DNA of 64,000 nt from Pseudomonas migulae (GCF_024169315.1 NZ_JALJWR010000001.1:4886501-4950500); one strand, 5' to 3'. Shown: positions 46,576 to 57,000, counted from the stretch's first letter. Numbers and translations are program-made. The notes: generated by a model from the letters alone, not told the origin.

Positions 46576-49500
46576 CTATTGTCCGGCAGTACTTCCGTCA
46601 TACAAGTTGTGAAGCGTGAAGGTGACTGACTCCTCTTTTTCATGAAAGACATAAATCCAACCATCGCTGTCAGTTGATCTTTCCGATGGATTGTCGGAAA
46701 TGCACACGGTCACTGGCACGGCAACAACCTGCCCGGTGAACTCGGAAGCCACACAAACTCCAGTCCTCCAACGTCCACCGGCCCCACCAATTTCACGTGG
46801 TCCATCACGATCAATGACTTTGACTTTGTTATGCCCCAGTGACATCGATAATGGCAAAGAACTGAAGTCCCACTCCAGCACCTTCAACCGCACTGAAAAA
46901 GTCCCGCTTTTCGTGCTGTTGACGCAACTGAGCGTCCAGGGCATACCCCTAACCTCGAGCTTTTGGGGGATGCTTGGATCAGGCCTCACGCTGACTCCCA
47001 GGCCGGCGGCTTCCTCCGTTACTTCCAGAGTCACGTACTTGCCAAGCAAAGAGCTGTGATCCTTGGGCTTCACGGTCAATGTATGCGTCGCACCGATGCA
47101 CGGATACGCCGGCGTGCCCCCGAAAAGCATGGAAGAGGTATCTAAATAGAGTTCCACGTCCTCGTTAGGGTTTTTGGCAATCACCAGCCCCGGCAAATAC
47201 CAGTCGGGAAGTTTTTGGCCGATCAATTTCAAAGCGAAGTAACCGGTTTTGTCTGGGTCGCAAGTGATATCCCAACTCACGGGCTGTCCTTCCTTCAGCG
47301 GCTGTGGTTCGCTTAACGGTGGATCAAACTTCAGGCCAAGGGTCTCGGCGTCCGACAGGTCCTCAAGCATAACGCTGGAGCCGATCAGCACGCTGCCACT
47401 GTTGACTTCAAGCTGCAGTTTATAGGGCTCGTCACTCAACAGCTCTAGCTCGCCCTTACTCAGGTCAACCGGCTTCTCGTTCAGATAAAGCGTGGTCTCC
47501 TGCGCCCATTCATTACGCGACAAGGCAGTCACCTCGAAGCGTTCAGTCATGACGACACCCTGGTTATCCTGTGTGATATCCGCCAGGATTTCCTTTGTTC
47601 CGGCAGTGTCAGGCGTATAGCGATATTCGGTCCTCCCCAGCGAGTTGGTCCTGGTCGTCGCGATGACGTCCTGCTCGCCTTTAAAGCGCCATTCAACGGT
47701 TACTCCCTCAACCGCCTCCCCGGTTTCGCCGGACACCACCTGAACCCGCAACAGCGCACTCTCCTTGTTCACCACCGGCTGAGCGAGCACCGGGCTGGCG
47801 TCGCCGATCGCGTATCGGGTTTCGATTACCTTGAATGTGCGTGTTTCCGACCAGTCAGAACTGTCGCCGTCGTCCGTTTGTTGCACCTTAATGGTGTAAG
47901 TACCAACGTCCCATTGGTCCTTGGCGGTCCAGCTCCAGTTATTCGTACCATTGGTGGTGGCAAACGGATTATCGGGATCATCCTCATGGTGCAGGCTTAT
48001 CTGCCCTCGGCTTTCACCTTTGCCCGTGATCCTGGGTTTGCGACCGGTTTCGCTGCCCTCGGTTGGCCTTTCAGTGACGGGAGCTTTTGGCTGTGTTTTC
48101 GCGATGAACCGATGAGGTGTACTCCAGTTGGATTCCGGGCCATTTCCTTTCTGTTTCACTTCAAGGTAATGCTCCCCGGGATCCAAAGGCGTCTCGACCG
48201 CGAACTCCAGAATGCCCTTGTCGTCCGCAGGGCCCGAGTGCAACTCGATTTCACCCGCAAGCCGTACGGTCATCCGTGAAAGGGGCAGGCCGCAGGCCTT
48301 GATGTTCAGAAACCTCGAGACCTGGTACCCCGCCTCCGGCAGTTCGAAGCGGGGGGCGTCAGGTTTCTCCCCCACCTCCACGGTGACGGTGCATTCATCG
48401 CTTGGGTCGGACTCCACGGTGTTCACGGTCTGCACGGCTTTGATCGTGTTTTCGCCCGGTGGCCAGTCTTTTTCAGGCGTGAATTCCCAATTCGCGTCGT
48501 CCGTGGCGAGCTTCCCGGGTATCGGCTGATTGGCGGTGTCGAGCATTTTCAGCGTGGCGCCCGGATAGAGTCCGGTACCGCTGATGACCTGGTCTGGCCC
48601 CACGGGTGAGGTCAGTGGGGTGATCACCGGTGTGGATGGTTTTATCTTGATTTCGAACAGTGACCAGATGGACGCTGCTTTGTTGAAGGTCTGCAGGGCT
48701 CTGATCGGGCAGAGGCCCGGCGGCAGGGCGGGATGGGTTTCGTCCAGCGGCGCCGTCCAGGTGCCATTAACCACGGTTGTGACCGCCAGATATTCGTCAT
48801 TGTTACCCTGCTGCGCGACATAGACCGTGGCGCTCTCGAATCCGGTACCTTCAAATATCGGACGGGAGTCTGTCGGGTTAGTCGGCCCCGTGAACTCGGG
48901 TGGGGCCAGGGTTACCTCGATAGGGCACGGATCGCTTGGATCAGACGCCACCTCGCCGACGGTTTGTACCACGGTGACCACGGTAATGCCCGGCAGCCAG
49001 TCTTTTTCAGGCGTGAATTCCCACTCCGTATCTTTTTGCGTGAACGTCCCGAGTACCGGCTGATTGGCGGTGTCGAGCATTTTCAGCGTGGCGCCTGGAT
49101 AGAGTCCGGTACCGCTGATGACCTGGTCTGGTCCCACGGGTGAGGTTAGTGGGGTGATCACCGGTTTCCCTGGTTTCACTTCAAACGTGCATGTGTCGCT
49201 GGGGGTGGAGTCGACATCGGCAACGGTCTGCACGGCATAGATCGTATTCACTCCTGGCTCCCAGGGCTGGATGCGTGTGAATGTCCAGTCCATGCCGTAC
49301 TGCGTGTACGTCCCGAGTACCGGCTGATTGGCAGAGTTGAAAATTGTCAGCGTGGCGCCTTTGTAATAACCCCCGGTCCCGCGGATGACCTGGTTCTGCT
49401 CTGCCGGTGAGGTCGGCGGGGTGATCAACAGTGTCGACGGTTTTACGGTGAAGGTCAGTGAGTCGCTGGGATCAGAGACCACGTTATTGACTGTTTGTCG

Positions 49501-52500
49501 GGCCATGACCTCATTGGTGCCCGGTACCCACGGCGGATTGGGTGTGAAGTTGACGCGGTCGCCGTGATCGGAAAACCATCCCTCAACAATGACCCCATTG
49601 CCATCGAGCATCTCCAGCTTGACGGTCTCCGGCCCTGGATACACCCCCATAATGGTCAACTTCTGAGCGTGCGGCACTGGCGAGACCAGCTCTTCGATCG
49701 TCAGTTTGGCTGGTTTGGGTTTGACAGTAAACGATACGCCATCTGACCAGCCTGACTCCTGCTTGGTGACCTTCCCAATCTGTTTTGCCCAGATGGAGTA
49801 CTCACCGGCAAGCCACGCGGTGGTGGCAGAAACCGACCAGGTGCCATTCGCTAGAACGTCCGTGGTTAATAGAACACCGTCGTCCCCCCCCCCTGACTTC
49901 CAGATTTCAAGTTTGGCGCCACTGAGCCCACCCTTTCCGCTAACGGTGGGTTTGCCATCGGCTGACACGGTGACGGACACGATCTGCGGCTTGAACAACA
50001 CCGCAAATTTGACGGTATCCGCATACGTGGATTCAATGTTGTTCAACGTTTGCGAGGCCGTTAGGTTGAAGGGGTCGGCCATCCACAAATCTCGTGTCAG
50101 TAGGGCTGTCCACGTGCCATTGCTCACTGGTGCGGTCGCGAAAACTATGGTCCCGACACCGGCCTCATACAGTTTGACAATGGCACCGGAAGTACCGGTT
50201 CCGGTGATTGTGGGTCGAGGTGTTCGTACAACCCCGGGGTTGGTGATCGCAGGTTTGGAGAGTGTGACCGTAAACGATTTTTCATCTGACCAGTCTGACT
50301 CCTGCTTGGTGACCTTCCCAATCTGTTTTGCCCAGATGAAGTACTCACCGGCAAGCCACGCGGTGGTGGCGGAAACCGACCAGGTGCCATTCGCTAGAAC
50401 GTCCGTGGTTAATAGAGCACCGCCGCCCCCCCCTGACTTCCAGATTTCAAGTTTGGCGCCACTGAGCCCACCCTTTCCGCTAACGGTGGGTTTGCCATCG
50501 GCTGACACGGTGACGGACACGATCTGCGGCTTGAACAACACCGCAAATTTGACGGTATCCGCATACGTGGATTCAATGTTGTTCAACGTTTGCGAGGCCG
50601 TTAGGTTGAAGGGGTCGGCCATCCACAAATCTCGTGTCAGTAGGGCTGTCCACGTGCCATTGCTCACTGGTGCGGTCGCGAAAACTATGGTCCCGACACC
50701 GGCCTCATACAGTTTGACAATGGCACCGGAAGTACCGGTTCCGGTGATTGTGGGTCGAGGTGTTCGTACAACCCCGGGGTTGGTGATCGCAGGTTTGGAG
50801 AGTGTGACCGTAAACGATTTTTCATCTGACCAGTCTGACTCCTGCTTGGTGACCTTCCCAATCTGTTTTGCCCAGATGAAGTACTCACCGGCAAGCCACG
50901 CGGTGGTGGCGGAAACCGACCAGGTGCCATTCGCTAGAACGTCCGTGGTTAATAGAACACCACCGCCCCCCCCTGACTTCCAGATTTCAAGTTTGGCGCC
51001 ACTGAGCCCACCCTTTCCGCTAACGGTGGGTTTGCCATCGGCTGACACGGTGACGGACACGATCTGCGGCTTGAACAACACCGCAAATTTGACGGTATCC
51101 GCATACGTGGATTCAATGTTGTTCAACGTTTGCGAGGCCGTTAGGTTGAAGGGGTCGGCCATCCACAAATCTCGTGTCAGTAGGGCTGTCCACGTGCCAT
51201 TGCTCACTGGTGCGGTCGCGAAAACTATGGTCCCGACACCGGCCTCATACAGTTTGACAATGGCACCGGAAGTACCGGTTCCGGTGATTGTGGGTCGAGG
51301 TGTTCGTACAACCCCGGGGTTGGTGATCGCAGGTTTGGAGAGTGTGACCGTAAACGATTTTTCATCTGACCAGTCTGACTCCTGCTTGGTGACCTTCCCA
51401 ATCTGTTTTGCCCAGATGGAGTACTCACCGGCAAGCCACGCGGTGGTGGCGGAAACCGACCAGGTGCCATTCGCTAGAACGTCCGTGGTTAATAGAACAA
51501 CGCCGCCCCCCCCTGACTTCCAGATTTCAAGTTTGGCGCCACTGAGCCCACCCTTTCCGCTAACGGTGGGTTTGCCATCGGCTGACACGGTAATGGACAC
51601 GATCTGCGGCTTGAACAACACCGCAAATTTGACGGTATCCGCATACGTGGATTCAATGTTGTTCAACGTTTGCGAGGCCGTTAGGTTGAAGGGGTCGGCC
51701 ATCCACAAATCTTGTGTCAGTAGGGCTGTCCACGTGCCATTGCTCACTGGTGCGGTCGCGAAAACTATGGTCCCGACACCGGCCTCATACAGTTTGACAA
51801 TGGCACCGGAAGTACCGGTTCCGGTGATTGTGGGTCGAGGTGTTCGTACAACCCCGGGGTTGGTGATCGCAGGTACGTATGGTTTCGTGTAAAACGTGCG
51901 AATACCGCTCAACTCGGACCGTACCCCGTTCACCATCTGAACCGCCCCGATGTTCTTTTCGCCTGGCGTCCATGGGTAGTCAAGCGCCCACCCCCCCACG
52001 GGGCTATTCACGTAAGCATCCGCTATACGATTGCCGAAGACGTCTGTCACAGTGACAGCCGTCGCCCCGATCTCACAGCTTCCCTGAATCTGAATCTGGT
52101 CTGGTGTGAGCGAGGCGTTTTGCGTTGGGTAGGTGATAACGGGTACGTATGGTTTCGTGTAAAACGTGCGAATGCCGCTCAAGGGGGACCTTACCCCTTT
52201 CACTTCCTGAAACACCCGGATGTTCTTTTCGCCTGACTTCCATGGGTAGTCAAGCGCCCACCCCCCCACGGGGCTATTCACGTAAGCATTCTTTATAGGA
52301 GTGCCGTGACTGTCTGTCACAGTCACAGTCGTCGCCCCGATCTCACAGCTTCCCTGGATCTGAATCTGGTTTGGTGTGAGCGAGGCGCCTTCCGTTGGGT
52401 AGGTGATAACGGGCGAGAGTATGGGGGCCGCAATCTTAAAGGTACGACTGGTGGCCCAAGGACTATATATCGTTGTTAAAGCATCTCTGTACTCGATCTT

Positions 52501-52797
52501 GAAGTACATGGACACTCCCGTTGGCAACCCATCGGGTGCCACAAACTCAATGAAGCCAATTCCGGGTCCGCCGCTATATCTGGCAAAGCGGCTACTCTGA
52601 CCTACCTTAAAGAAATCCAGGTTCCATTTGCTATGAGGTCGGATTGACGCGATCGCGTGGACGTTAAATCTGCGACTCACGACTGAGGCAGTGGGTGCAG
52701 TAATTATGGGTGTGGGCACAAGAATTTTAGGTGTGGGCACAAGCGCGCGTTCTGGTGTTTGTTCCTCATCAATTGGAGTTTCGCTTTTGTCTGTCAT
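46576..52797 (-). CDS. Giant tandem Ig-like-repeat protein
   Basis: A 2073-residue protein made almost wholly of about 90-residue Ig-like beta-sandwich modules. The N-terminal domain (1-120) contains SSRFARYSGGPGIGFIEFVA. Two 90-residue modules (NASLTPDQIQIQGSCEIGAT type) follow, then eight modules as four 180-residue near-identical pairs (TNPGVVRTPRPTITGTGTSG and KPTVSGKGGLSGAKLEIWKS), then about seven diverged modules and a distinct C-terminal region with a Big_1-like module. No signal peptide is visible, so the export route is unclear. Ribosome site AGAGG precedes the ATG; the frame is open upstream but that part matches the duplicated leader. It is divergent from the Tc operon, which suggests a linked role as adhesin or surface stalk. 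Confidence 0.8.
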   Translation of the reverse strand: MTDKSETPIDEEQTPERALVPTPKILVPTPIITAPTASVVSRRFNVHAIASIRPHSKWNLDFFKVGQSSRFARYSGGPGIGFIEFVAPDGLPTGVSMYFKIEYRDALTTIYSPWATSRTFKIAAPILSPVITYPTEGASLTPNQIQIQGSCEIGATTVTVTDSHGTPIKNAYVNSPVGGWALDYPWKSGEKNIRVFQEVKGVRSPLSGIRTFYTKPYVPVITYPTQNASLTPDQIQIQGSCEIGATAVTVTDVFGNRIADAYVNSPVGGWALDYPWTPGEKNIGAVQMVNGVRSELSGIRTFYTKPYVPAITNPGVVRTPRPTITGTGTSGAIVKLYEAGVGTIVFATAPVSNGTWTALLTQDLWMADPFNLTASQTLNNIESTYADTVKFAVLFKPQIVSITVSADGKPTVSGKGGLSGAKLEIWKSGGGGVVLLTTDVLANGTWSVSATTAWLAGEYSIWAKQIGKVTKQESDWSDEKSFTVTLSKPAITNPGVVRTPRPTITGTGTSGAIVKLYEAGVGTIVFATAPVSNGTWTALLTRDLWMADPFNLTASQTLNNIESTYADTVKFAVLFKPQIVSVTVSADGKPTVSGKGGLSGAKLEIWKSGGGGGVLLTTDVLANGTWSVSATTAWLAGEYFIWAKQIGKVTKQESDWSDEKSFTVTLSKPAITNPGVVRTPRPTITGTGTSGAIVKLYEAGVGTIVFATAPVSNGTWTALLTRDLWMADPFNLTASQTLNNIESTYADTVKFAVLFKPQIVSVTVSADGKPTVSGKGGLSGAKLEIWKSGGGGGALLTTDVLANGTWSVSATTAWLAGEYFIWAKQIGKVTKQESDWSDEKSFTVTLSKPAITNPGVVRTPRPTITGTGTSGAIVKLYEAGVGTIVFATAPVSNGTWTALLTRDLWMADPFNLTASQTLNNIESTYADTVKFAVLFKPQIVSVTVSADGKPTVSGKGGLSGAKLEIWKSGGGDDGVLLTTDVLANGTWSVSATTAWLAGEYSIWAKQIGKVTKQESGWSDGVSFTVKPKPAKLTIEELVSPVPHAQKLTIMGVYPGPETVKLEMLDGNGVIVEGWFSDHGDRVNFTPNPPWVPGTNEVMARQTVNNVVSDPSDSLTFTVKPSTLLITPPTSPAEQNQVIRGTGGYYKGATLTIFNSANQPVLGTYTQYGMDWTFTRIQPWEPGVNTIYAVQTVADVDSTPSDTCTFEVKPGKPVITPLTSPVGPDQVISGTGLYPGATLKMLDTANQPVLGTFTQKDTEWEFTPEKDWLPGITVVTVVQTVGEVASDPSDPCPIEVTLAPPEFTGPTNPTDSRPIFEGTGFESATVYVAQQGNNDEYLAVTTVVNGTWTAPLDETHPALPPGLCPIRALQTFNKAASIWSLFEIKIKPSTPVITPLTSPVGPDQVISGTGLYPGATLKMLDTANQPIPGKLATDDANWEFTPEKDWPPGENTIKAVQTVNTVESDPSDECTVTVEVGEKPDAPRFELPEAGYQVSRFLNIKACGLPLSRMTVRLAGEIELHSGPADDKGILEFAVETPLDPGEHYLEVKQKGNGPESNWSTPHRFIAKTQPKAPVTERPTEGSETGRKPRITGKGESRGQISLHHEDDPDNPFATTNGTNNWSWTAKDQWDVGTYTIKVQQTDDGDSSDWSETRTFKVIETRYAIGDASPVLAQPVVNKESALLRVQVVSGETGEAVEGVTVEWRFKGEQDVIATTRTNSLGRTEYRYTPDTAGTKEILADITQDNQGVVMTERFEVTALSRNEWAQETTLYLNEKPVDLSKGELELLSDEPYKLQLEVNSGSVLIGSSVMLEDLSDAETLGLKFDPPLSEPQPLKEGQPVSWDITCDPDKTGYFALKLIGQKLPDWYLPGLVIAKNPNEDVELYLDTSSMLFGGTPAYPCIGATHTLTVKPKDHSSLLGKYVTLEVTEEAAGLGVSVRPDPSIPQKLEVRGMPWTLSCVNSTKSGTFSVRLKVLEWDFSSLPLSMSLGHNKVKVIDRDGPREIGGAGGRWRTGVCVASEFTGQVVAVPVTVCISDNPSERSTDSDGWIYVFHEKEESVTFTLHNLYDGSTAGQ
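49740..51872. repeat. Four tandem 540-bp repeats
   Basis: Units begin at 49740, 50283, 50823 and 51363 (shifts 543, 540, 540). The last three are near-identical, differing at only a few bases; the first has a 3-nt gain at its poly-C tract and other changes. Each encodes two Ig-like modules. This implies recent expansion or gene conversion and is a collapse risk in short-read assemblies. Confidence 0.95.
51872..52411. repeat. Two tandem 270-bp repeats
   Basis: The copies at 51872-52141 and 52142-52411 are shifted by exactly 270 bp, encoding two 90-residue modules with matching GGWALDYPW and SGIRTFYTKPYVP strings. Confidence 0.9.
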
Positions 52798-52872
52798 GGC
52801 GCAACCTCTTTTTCGGAAGGAAATCCGACCCTTGGTGCGCTCATATACAATTTTCGGGGTGGATACTGACAC

Positions 52873-52888
52873 CTGTGAAATCTGACAG
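52873..52888. promoter_or_regulatory. CTGT-N8-ACAG dyad upstream of the Ig-repeat gene
   Basis: CTGTGAAATCTGACAG lies 76 bp before the giant gene start. It matches the outer LexA half-sites but its centre is not the usual alternating AT, so another dyad-binding regulator is possible. Confidence 0.45.
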
Positions 52889-53043
52889 TCTCGACGAACG
52901 GTATCCGTTTTACTGCCCGTGTTCTCTGCACGCGGCACTGGCGATCCATCAGTTGACAGAGCCTGGGTTGCTGTGGAAAGGCGCTGGATAACGGGTATAC
53001 GACGTACTCGATCAATCAAGTGCCTCCACCCACAACTCGACTG

Positions 53044-53077
53044 AAAAAAAGCCACTGAACCGCCAGGCTTCAGTGGC
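53044..53077 (-). terminator. Rho-independent terminator of the short Ig-type gene
   Basis: GCCACTGAA and TTCAGTGGC pair around a 9-nt loop, followed on the minus strand by seven T residues, about 100 bp past the 115-residue gene stop. Confidence 0.85.
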
Positions 53078-53172
53078 TCATTCGTGCCTCGCGAATCCAT
53101 CTTCCCTCGAATTTCGCAATAAGAAATAAAGTACTCGAATAACTCCGGTCTAAAAAATCCCCCTCAACCTTG

Positions 53173-53520
53173 TCAGTCAATCTTAAAGGTACGACTGGTG
53201 GCCCAGAGGCTGTAAATACCCGTATGACTTCGGTATTGGATCTTGAAGTAAATGTTCTCCCCTTCTGGTAAGTCAGCGGGGGCCACCAACTCAATGAGGC
53301 CAGCACCTAACCCGCCGCTATATCTTTTGAATCTGCTAGCTTCACCAACCTTGTAAAAATCTATGTCCCAATTAGTGTGAGCTACTGACGGTACGATCGC
53401 GCGGATGGTAAATGGGCGACTCACTACTGATGCCGTGGGTGCAGTAATTATTGGGGGGGGCAGAAGCTCCATCTGTGGTTCGTTTTTATCGTCAGTTTGA
53501 GTTTCGCTAATGTCCGTCAT
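53173..53520 (-). CDS. Short paralogue of the Ig-repeat protein N-terminus
   Basis: A 115-residue protein matching residues 1-120 of the giant protein: both have PTPIITAPTASVVSR/PPPIITAPTASVVSR, SSRFARYSGG/ASRFKRYSGG and SLWATSRTFKI/SPWATSRTFKI. It stops at the end of the first domain, with its own ribosome site and terminator, so it is a stand-alone duplicate, not a truncation in place. It may serve as a reservoir for recombination or a separate surface or cargo-binding unit. Function unknown. Confidence 0.75.
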   Translation of the reverse strand: MTDISETQTDDKNEPQMELLPPPIITAPTASVVSRPFTIRAIVPSVAHTNWDIDFYKVGEASRFKRYSGGLGAGLIELVAPADLPEGENIYFKIQYRSHTGIYSLWATSRTFKID

Positions 53521-53595
53521 GGCGCAGCCTCTTTTTCGGAAGGAAATCCAACTCTTGGTACGCTCATATACAATTTTCGGGGGGAGTACTGATAC

Positions 53596-53611
53596 CTGTA
53601 AAATCTGACAG
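53596..53611. promoter_or_regulatory. CTGT-N8-ACAG dyad upstream of the short Ig-type gene
   Basis: CTGTAAAATCTGACAG lies 76 bp before the short gene start, the same spacing as at the giant gene; the copy could be conserved merely through the duplication. Confidence 0.4.
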
Positions 53612-53882
53612 TTCTGACGAACGGTAGCAGTTGAAGTGCCCATCTTCGCACAACTGCGCTAGCGGTCCGTCAGCTGACGGAGCACGGATTTTTGTAGGAG
53701 GAAAGGACGTTGGATAACGAGTACGCGAGCAGCTACGGGGCGCTAGCTGCAATCCATCTGATAAACCACAGAACCGCTGAGGTTCAACGACTCATTCATT
53801 CCTGATGAACCCATCCCATCTCCATATTCGCAATAAGAAATAAACTCTTCGAATGAATTCGGTCTAAAAGAACCCCCTCAGC

Positions 53883-53898
53883 CTGTCAAATCTGACAG
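53883..53898. promoter_or_regulatory. CTGT-N8-ACAG dyad upstream of the Tc operon
   Basis: CTGTCAAATCTGACAG is extended to an 18-bp dyad CCTGTCAAATCTGACAGG, 184 bp before the tcA start. It may be a remnant of the duplicated leader or a shared operator. Confidence 0.4.
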
Positions 53899-54081
53899 GT
53901 TACGAGACTCCTGTTTTTCGCTAGGTTTGATCCTGCCGGGCAATCCATTGATGCCCTTGATGCCTGTTAAGCGTTGGCCGCCCAAATGATCGCAGCCTGC
54001 GGCAGCTCCTACGGATTTGCGTAGAGCTTCAACTGGCTGGCATTGGTCAATACCCCATTTGTTGGCAGGAGAAACTTTGAT

Positions 54082-57000
54082 ATGGCCGTTGAAAAAAACT
54101 CGCTGATGACTGCGCTTGTTCGAACAGACGGCTCACCGAAAAGAAAAGGCCGGGTGGATTTTGCGAAGGCCATGCAAAAAATGGGTTTCACCTCGGTCTT
54201 TGACATCGTTCGCCTGCCCAAGGCGGCATTCGCTCGACAGCTGGCCAGGTTCAGTGACGCCGATGCCGACCTGGCCTACGACAATGCCATGGGCTATGCG
54301 GCGCTGATTGCGCGCTTGTACCGGGAATACAAGACTTCGTCCGGTACCTTCCAGCAACTGGCCCAACGCAGTGGCGTTCGTGCCCTCGTGCCGTTGGGGC
54401 CTACTTTTCCCAATCTGTTCAAGGAAAACTGGGACGAGTTCTGCAAGGTCGGGGCCATCGCCGCCATCGATTCGCCGGTGGCCTACCTGAGTGCGCTTCG
54501 GGTTTTTATCCAGCAACTGGAAACCACCAGCGAAGACCCCAAACGCATCTTGCTGGACAAACGCCGCCCCGACCTGAAGGACTTGCTGATCACCGAAGAA
54601 AGCACCTTTACCCCAAGGCCCATGCTGGAAATCGTCAACGAAGTGCTGGACAAGAATTTGCGCGCTTACCTGGATGGAAATCAGGAAGACAAAACCAAGT
54701 CCACTCATGAGGTGCTGGCCGAACGTCGCTACCCTTTCGAATTGCCCTACAACTTCTATCACCATCAATGCCAGCTGGGATTGGCCGATAAAAAGCCCGG
54801 ACTGGGGGCGTTGAATTACCGGGTCAGCCTGTTGCTGCCGATTCAACAGCCCGCAACCAACAAATATGGCGAAGTGCAAAAACCGGTGCTGCAAGCGCAA
54901 CAGCTGTTATCGGGCTTGAGTCCGCAGCAGCAGCAATTGCTGATCGAACCCTCTGTGTTCAGCAATTTCTATGTGACCCGACAGAATGTGATCGACGGCT
55001 GGAAAAGTGCCGGTACCACCCATCTGCGTCCTCATATACCTCTGAGTACTTGCTTCCTGCTCCTGTCGGATCAAGCGGATATCGGGACTGTTACCCCGGT
55101 GGCGGATGTCCCCACTACTTCAGGGACAGGGGGAACAAAAAACATTGCATCAGTAACCTTTCGTGCAGCAGATGAAACCGAAACCGGTGAAGTGCAACTA
55201 AGGTCCGCTAATTTTACCTCCGGGCTCACGGGCGGGGCGTTTCTTAACTTTCTGCATCCAGCGGCCGAGAGACCCTTGGTTTTCTTCCTCACCGGCGAGA
55301 CGGCAAAGCTTCCCAAACCGGACAAGGAGGGGTACACCGCTACATTCGATCTGATCACCGCTACCGGCACCGTTGCCGAACCGGTGAGACTGGCCAGTCA
55401 ACGCGTCACCCTCACACTGAATGAGGAATACCACCTTAACGCGCCGGAGCAGGCCTTCTTCAAACAGTCTCTTGGCATTGAAGGGTCTGACTCTTCACTG
55501 TTGCAAATGGCCGACCTGACCAGTTTCATGCAGCGCACGGGCCTGAACGCGGAGCAGGTCGAGATGCTCTTGTCTCGTCGCACCCATGCTCCACGGTTAT
55601 CACCCAACTGCCCAAGCCTCAGCCCACAACACGCTGGCTTGGCGTTCCCCGGCGTCACCGGCAAGGTTTTACCGTTCCCCCACCCGAACCACTACGGCGC
55701 CTGTTACGTCAACGGCACTGGCGCGGCCCTGTACGACAGCGAACGAGTACCCACCGCCACGTCGATCTACCGCGATCAGTTCGATAACGCCATGGGGCTG
55801 GAACAAGTCGATCAGGGCAGTGCAAAAATCTGGCGCCTGACCAAGACGTCACTCAACCGCTTCGACCGCCTGCAACGGATGGTCCGCCTGCAGCGCTGGA
55901 CGGGCATACCCTTCGCGAAACTGGACACCCTGATCATCAGTGCGATACGGGCCGAGGGTGAAGAGAACCTGGGGATGGAGCTCAACGAAAACACCTTGCG
56001 CGCACTGGGGGTCTATCGCTACCTGAACCAGCATTACGGCATCGATCCCCAGGAATTCGCCGCGCTGATGCACGATCTCACGCCCTATGCCAGTGGCAAG
56101 GGTGAGGTGCCGCTGTTCGACCTGGTGTTCAATCGGGTGCAACTGTTCGACACGGCGTTGATCCTCGATCAAACAGAACTCGACTTGAGCGGCACTACGC
56201 CCGCCGACCAGAAGACCCTGCTGCAGTTGTGCGCTGGCCTCGGTGTAAAACCGACCGAAGACTCGTTGCTGTTGATTGCCAAACAGACTGAAAAATACGT
56301 GGGTGATCTCAAGCGTGACTTGCCCACCGTTTCGTCGCTTTACCGCCAGGCGCGGATCGCCCGGCTCTTCGGTCTTTCGGTGGCCGATCTCCTGACGCTG
56401 GCGAGCCTGCTCGGTGGCCATCGTTACAAAACGGCACTGGCCAGTGGTCAACTGAGCCCTCGGACGACACCTGCGGTTCCGGATATTCTCGACGTACTGA
56501 TGCAATTGGCCTGGGCCGTCGACTGGCTCAAGGACAGCCAACAGACCGTTGCGCAATTACAGCAGCGCTTGGGGCCCGATGTTCCACTGGCCGTGAAGCG
56601 CCCGTCTGGCAAAAAACTTGGCGGCAACCCGCCAGCCAAGGTGCAGGAGTCCGAGCCGCTGCCCGATGACTTGCTCAAACGCCTGGCCAGATTGCATGAC
56701 GACACGGTTCGCAGCGTTGTAACCAAGGAGCAGGTGGCTGCGTTGGGCCTGCCCGGGAAACAGGATAACCGACGTAAAACCATCAACCCCAGTACATCCA
56801 TCGACTGGTTCCGGTTACTGATCAGCCACGCACTGCTCGACGAGGACGGATTGTTACGGGGACTTGATCATGAGTTGACGCTGGTTGACGACCCCCTCAG
56901 CTGGCTCAGGAATGACGTTGACCAGATGCTCAAGCCGATCAGCCTGCCAGAGGAGGTCAAACAAGTCTGCGCGGAAAAACTCGTCGAGTTGCTGCTCGGC

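Larger units (their letters stand above)
52435..53890. repeat. Tandem duplication of the Ig-gene 5' region
   Basis: About 720 bp are repeated at a shift of 723 bp: the start codon, ribosome site and leader of the giant gene (52797 upward) match those of the short gene (53520 upward), as do the AATAAGAAATAAA segments near 53120 and 53840. The 375-bp and 561-bp gaps around the short gene consist largely of this material plus REP-like remnants near 53990. Confidence 0.85.

Noticed and set aside
49706..51892. A 728-codon open frame on the plus strand across the Ig repeats
   Set aside because: It is antisense to the repeats, stays open because the same 540 bp recur, and has no family pattern or ribosome site; the minus-strand Ig reading is clearly the real one.
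52798..53100. Upstream extension of the giant Ig gene to 53100
   Set aside because: That frame lies in the duplicated leader, passes through the terminator of the short gene, and lacks a ribosome site; MTDKSETP has a clear one.
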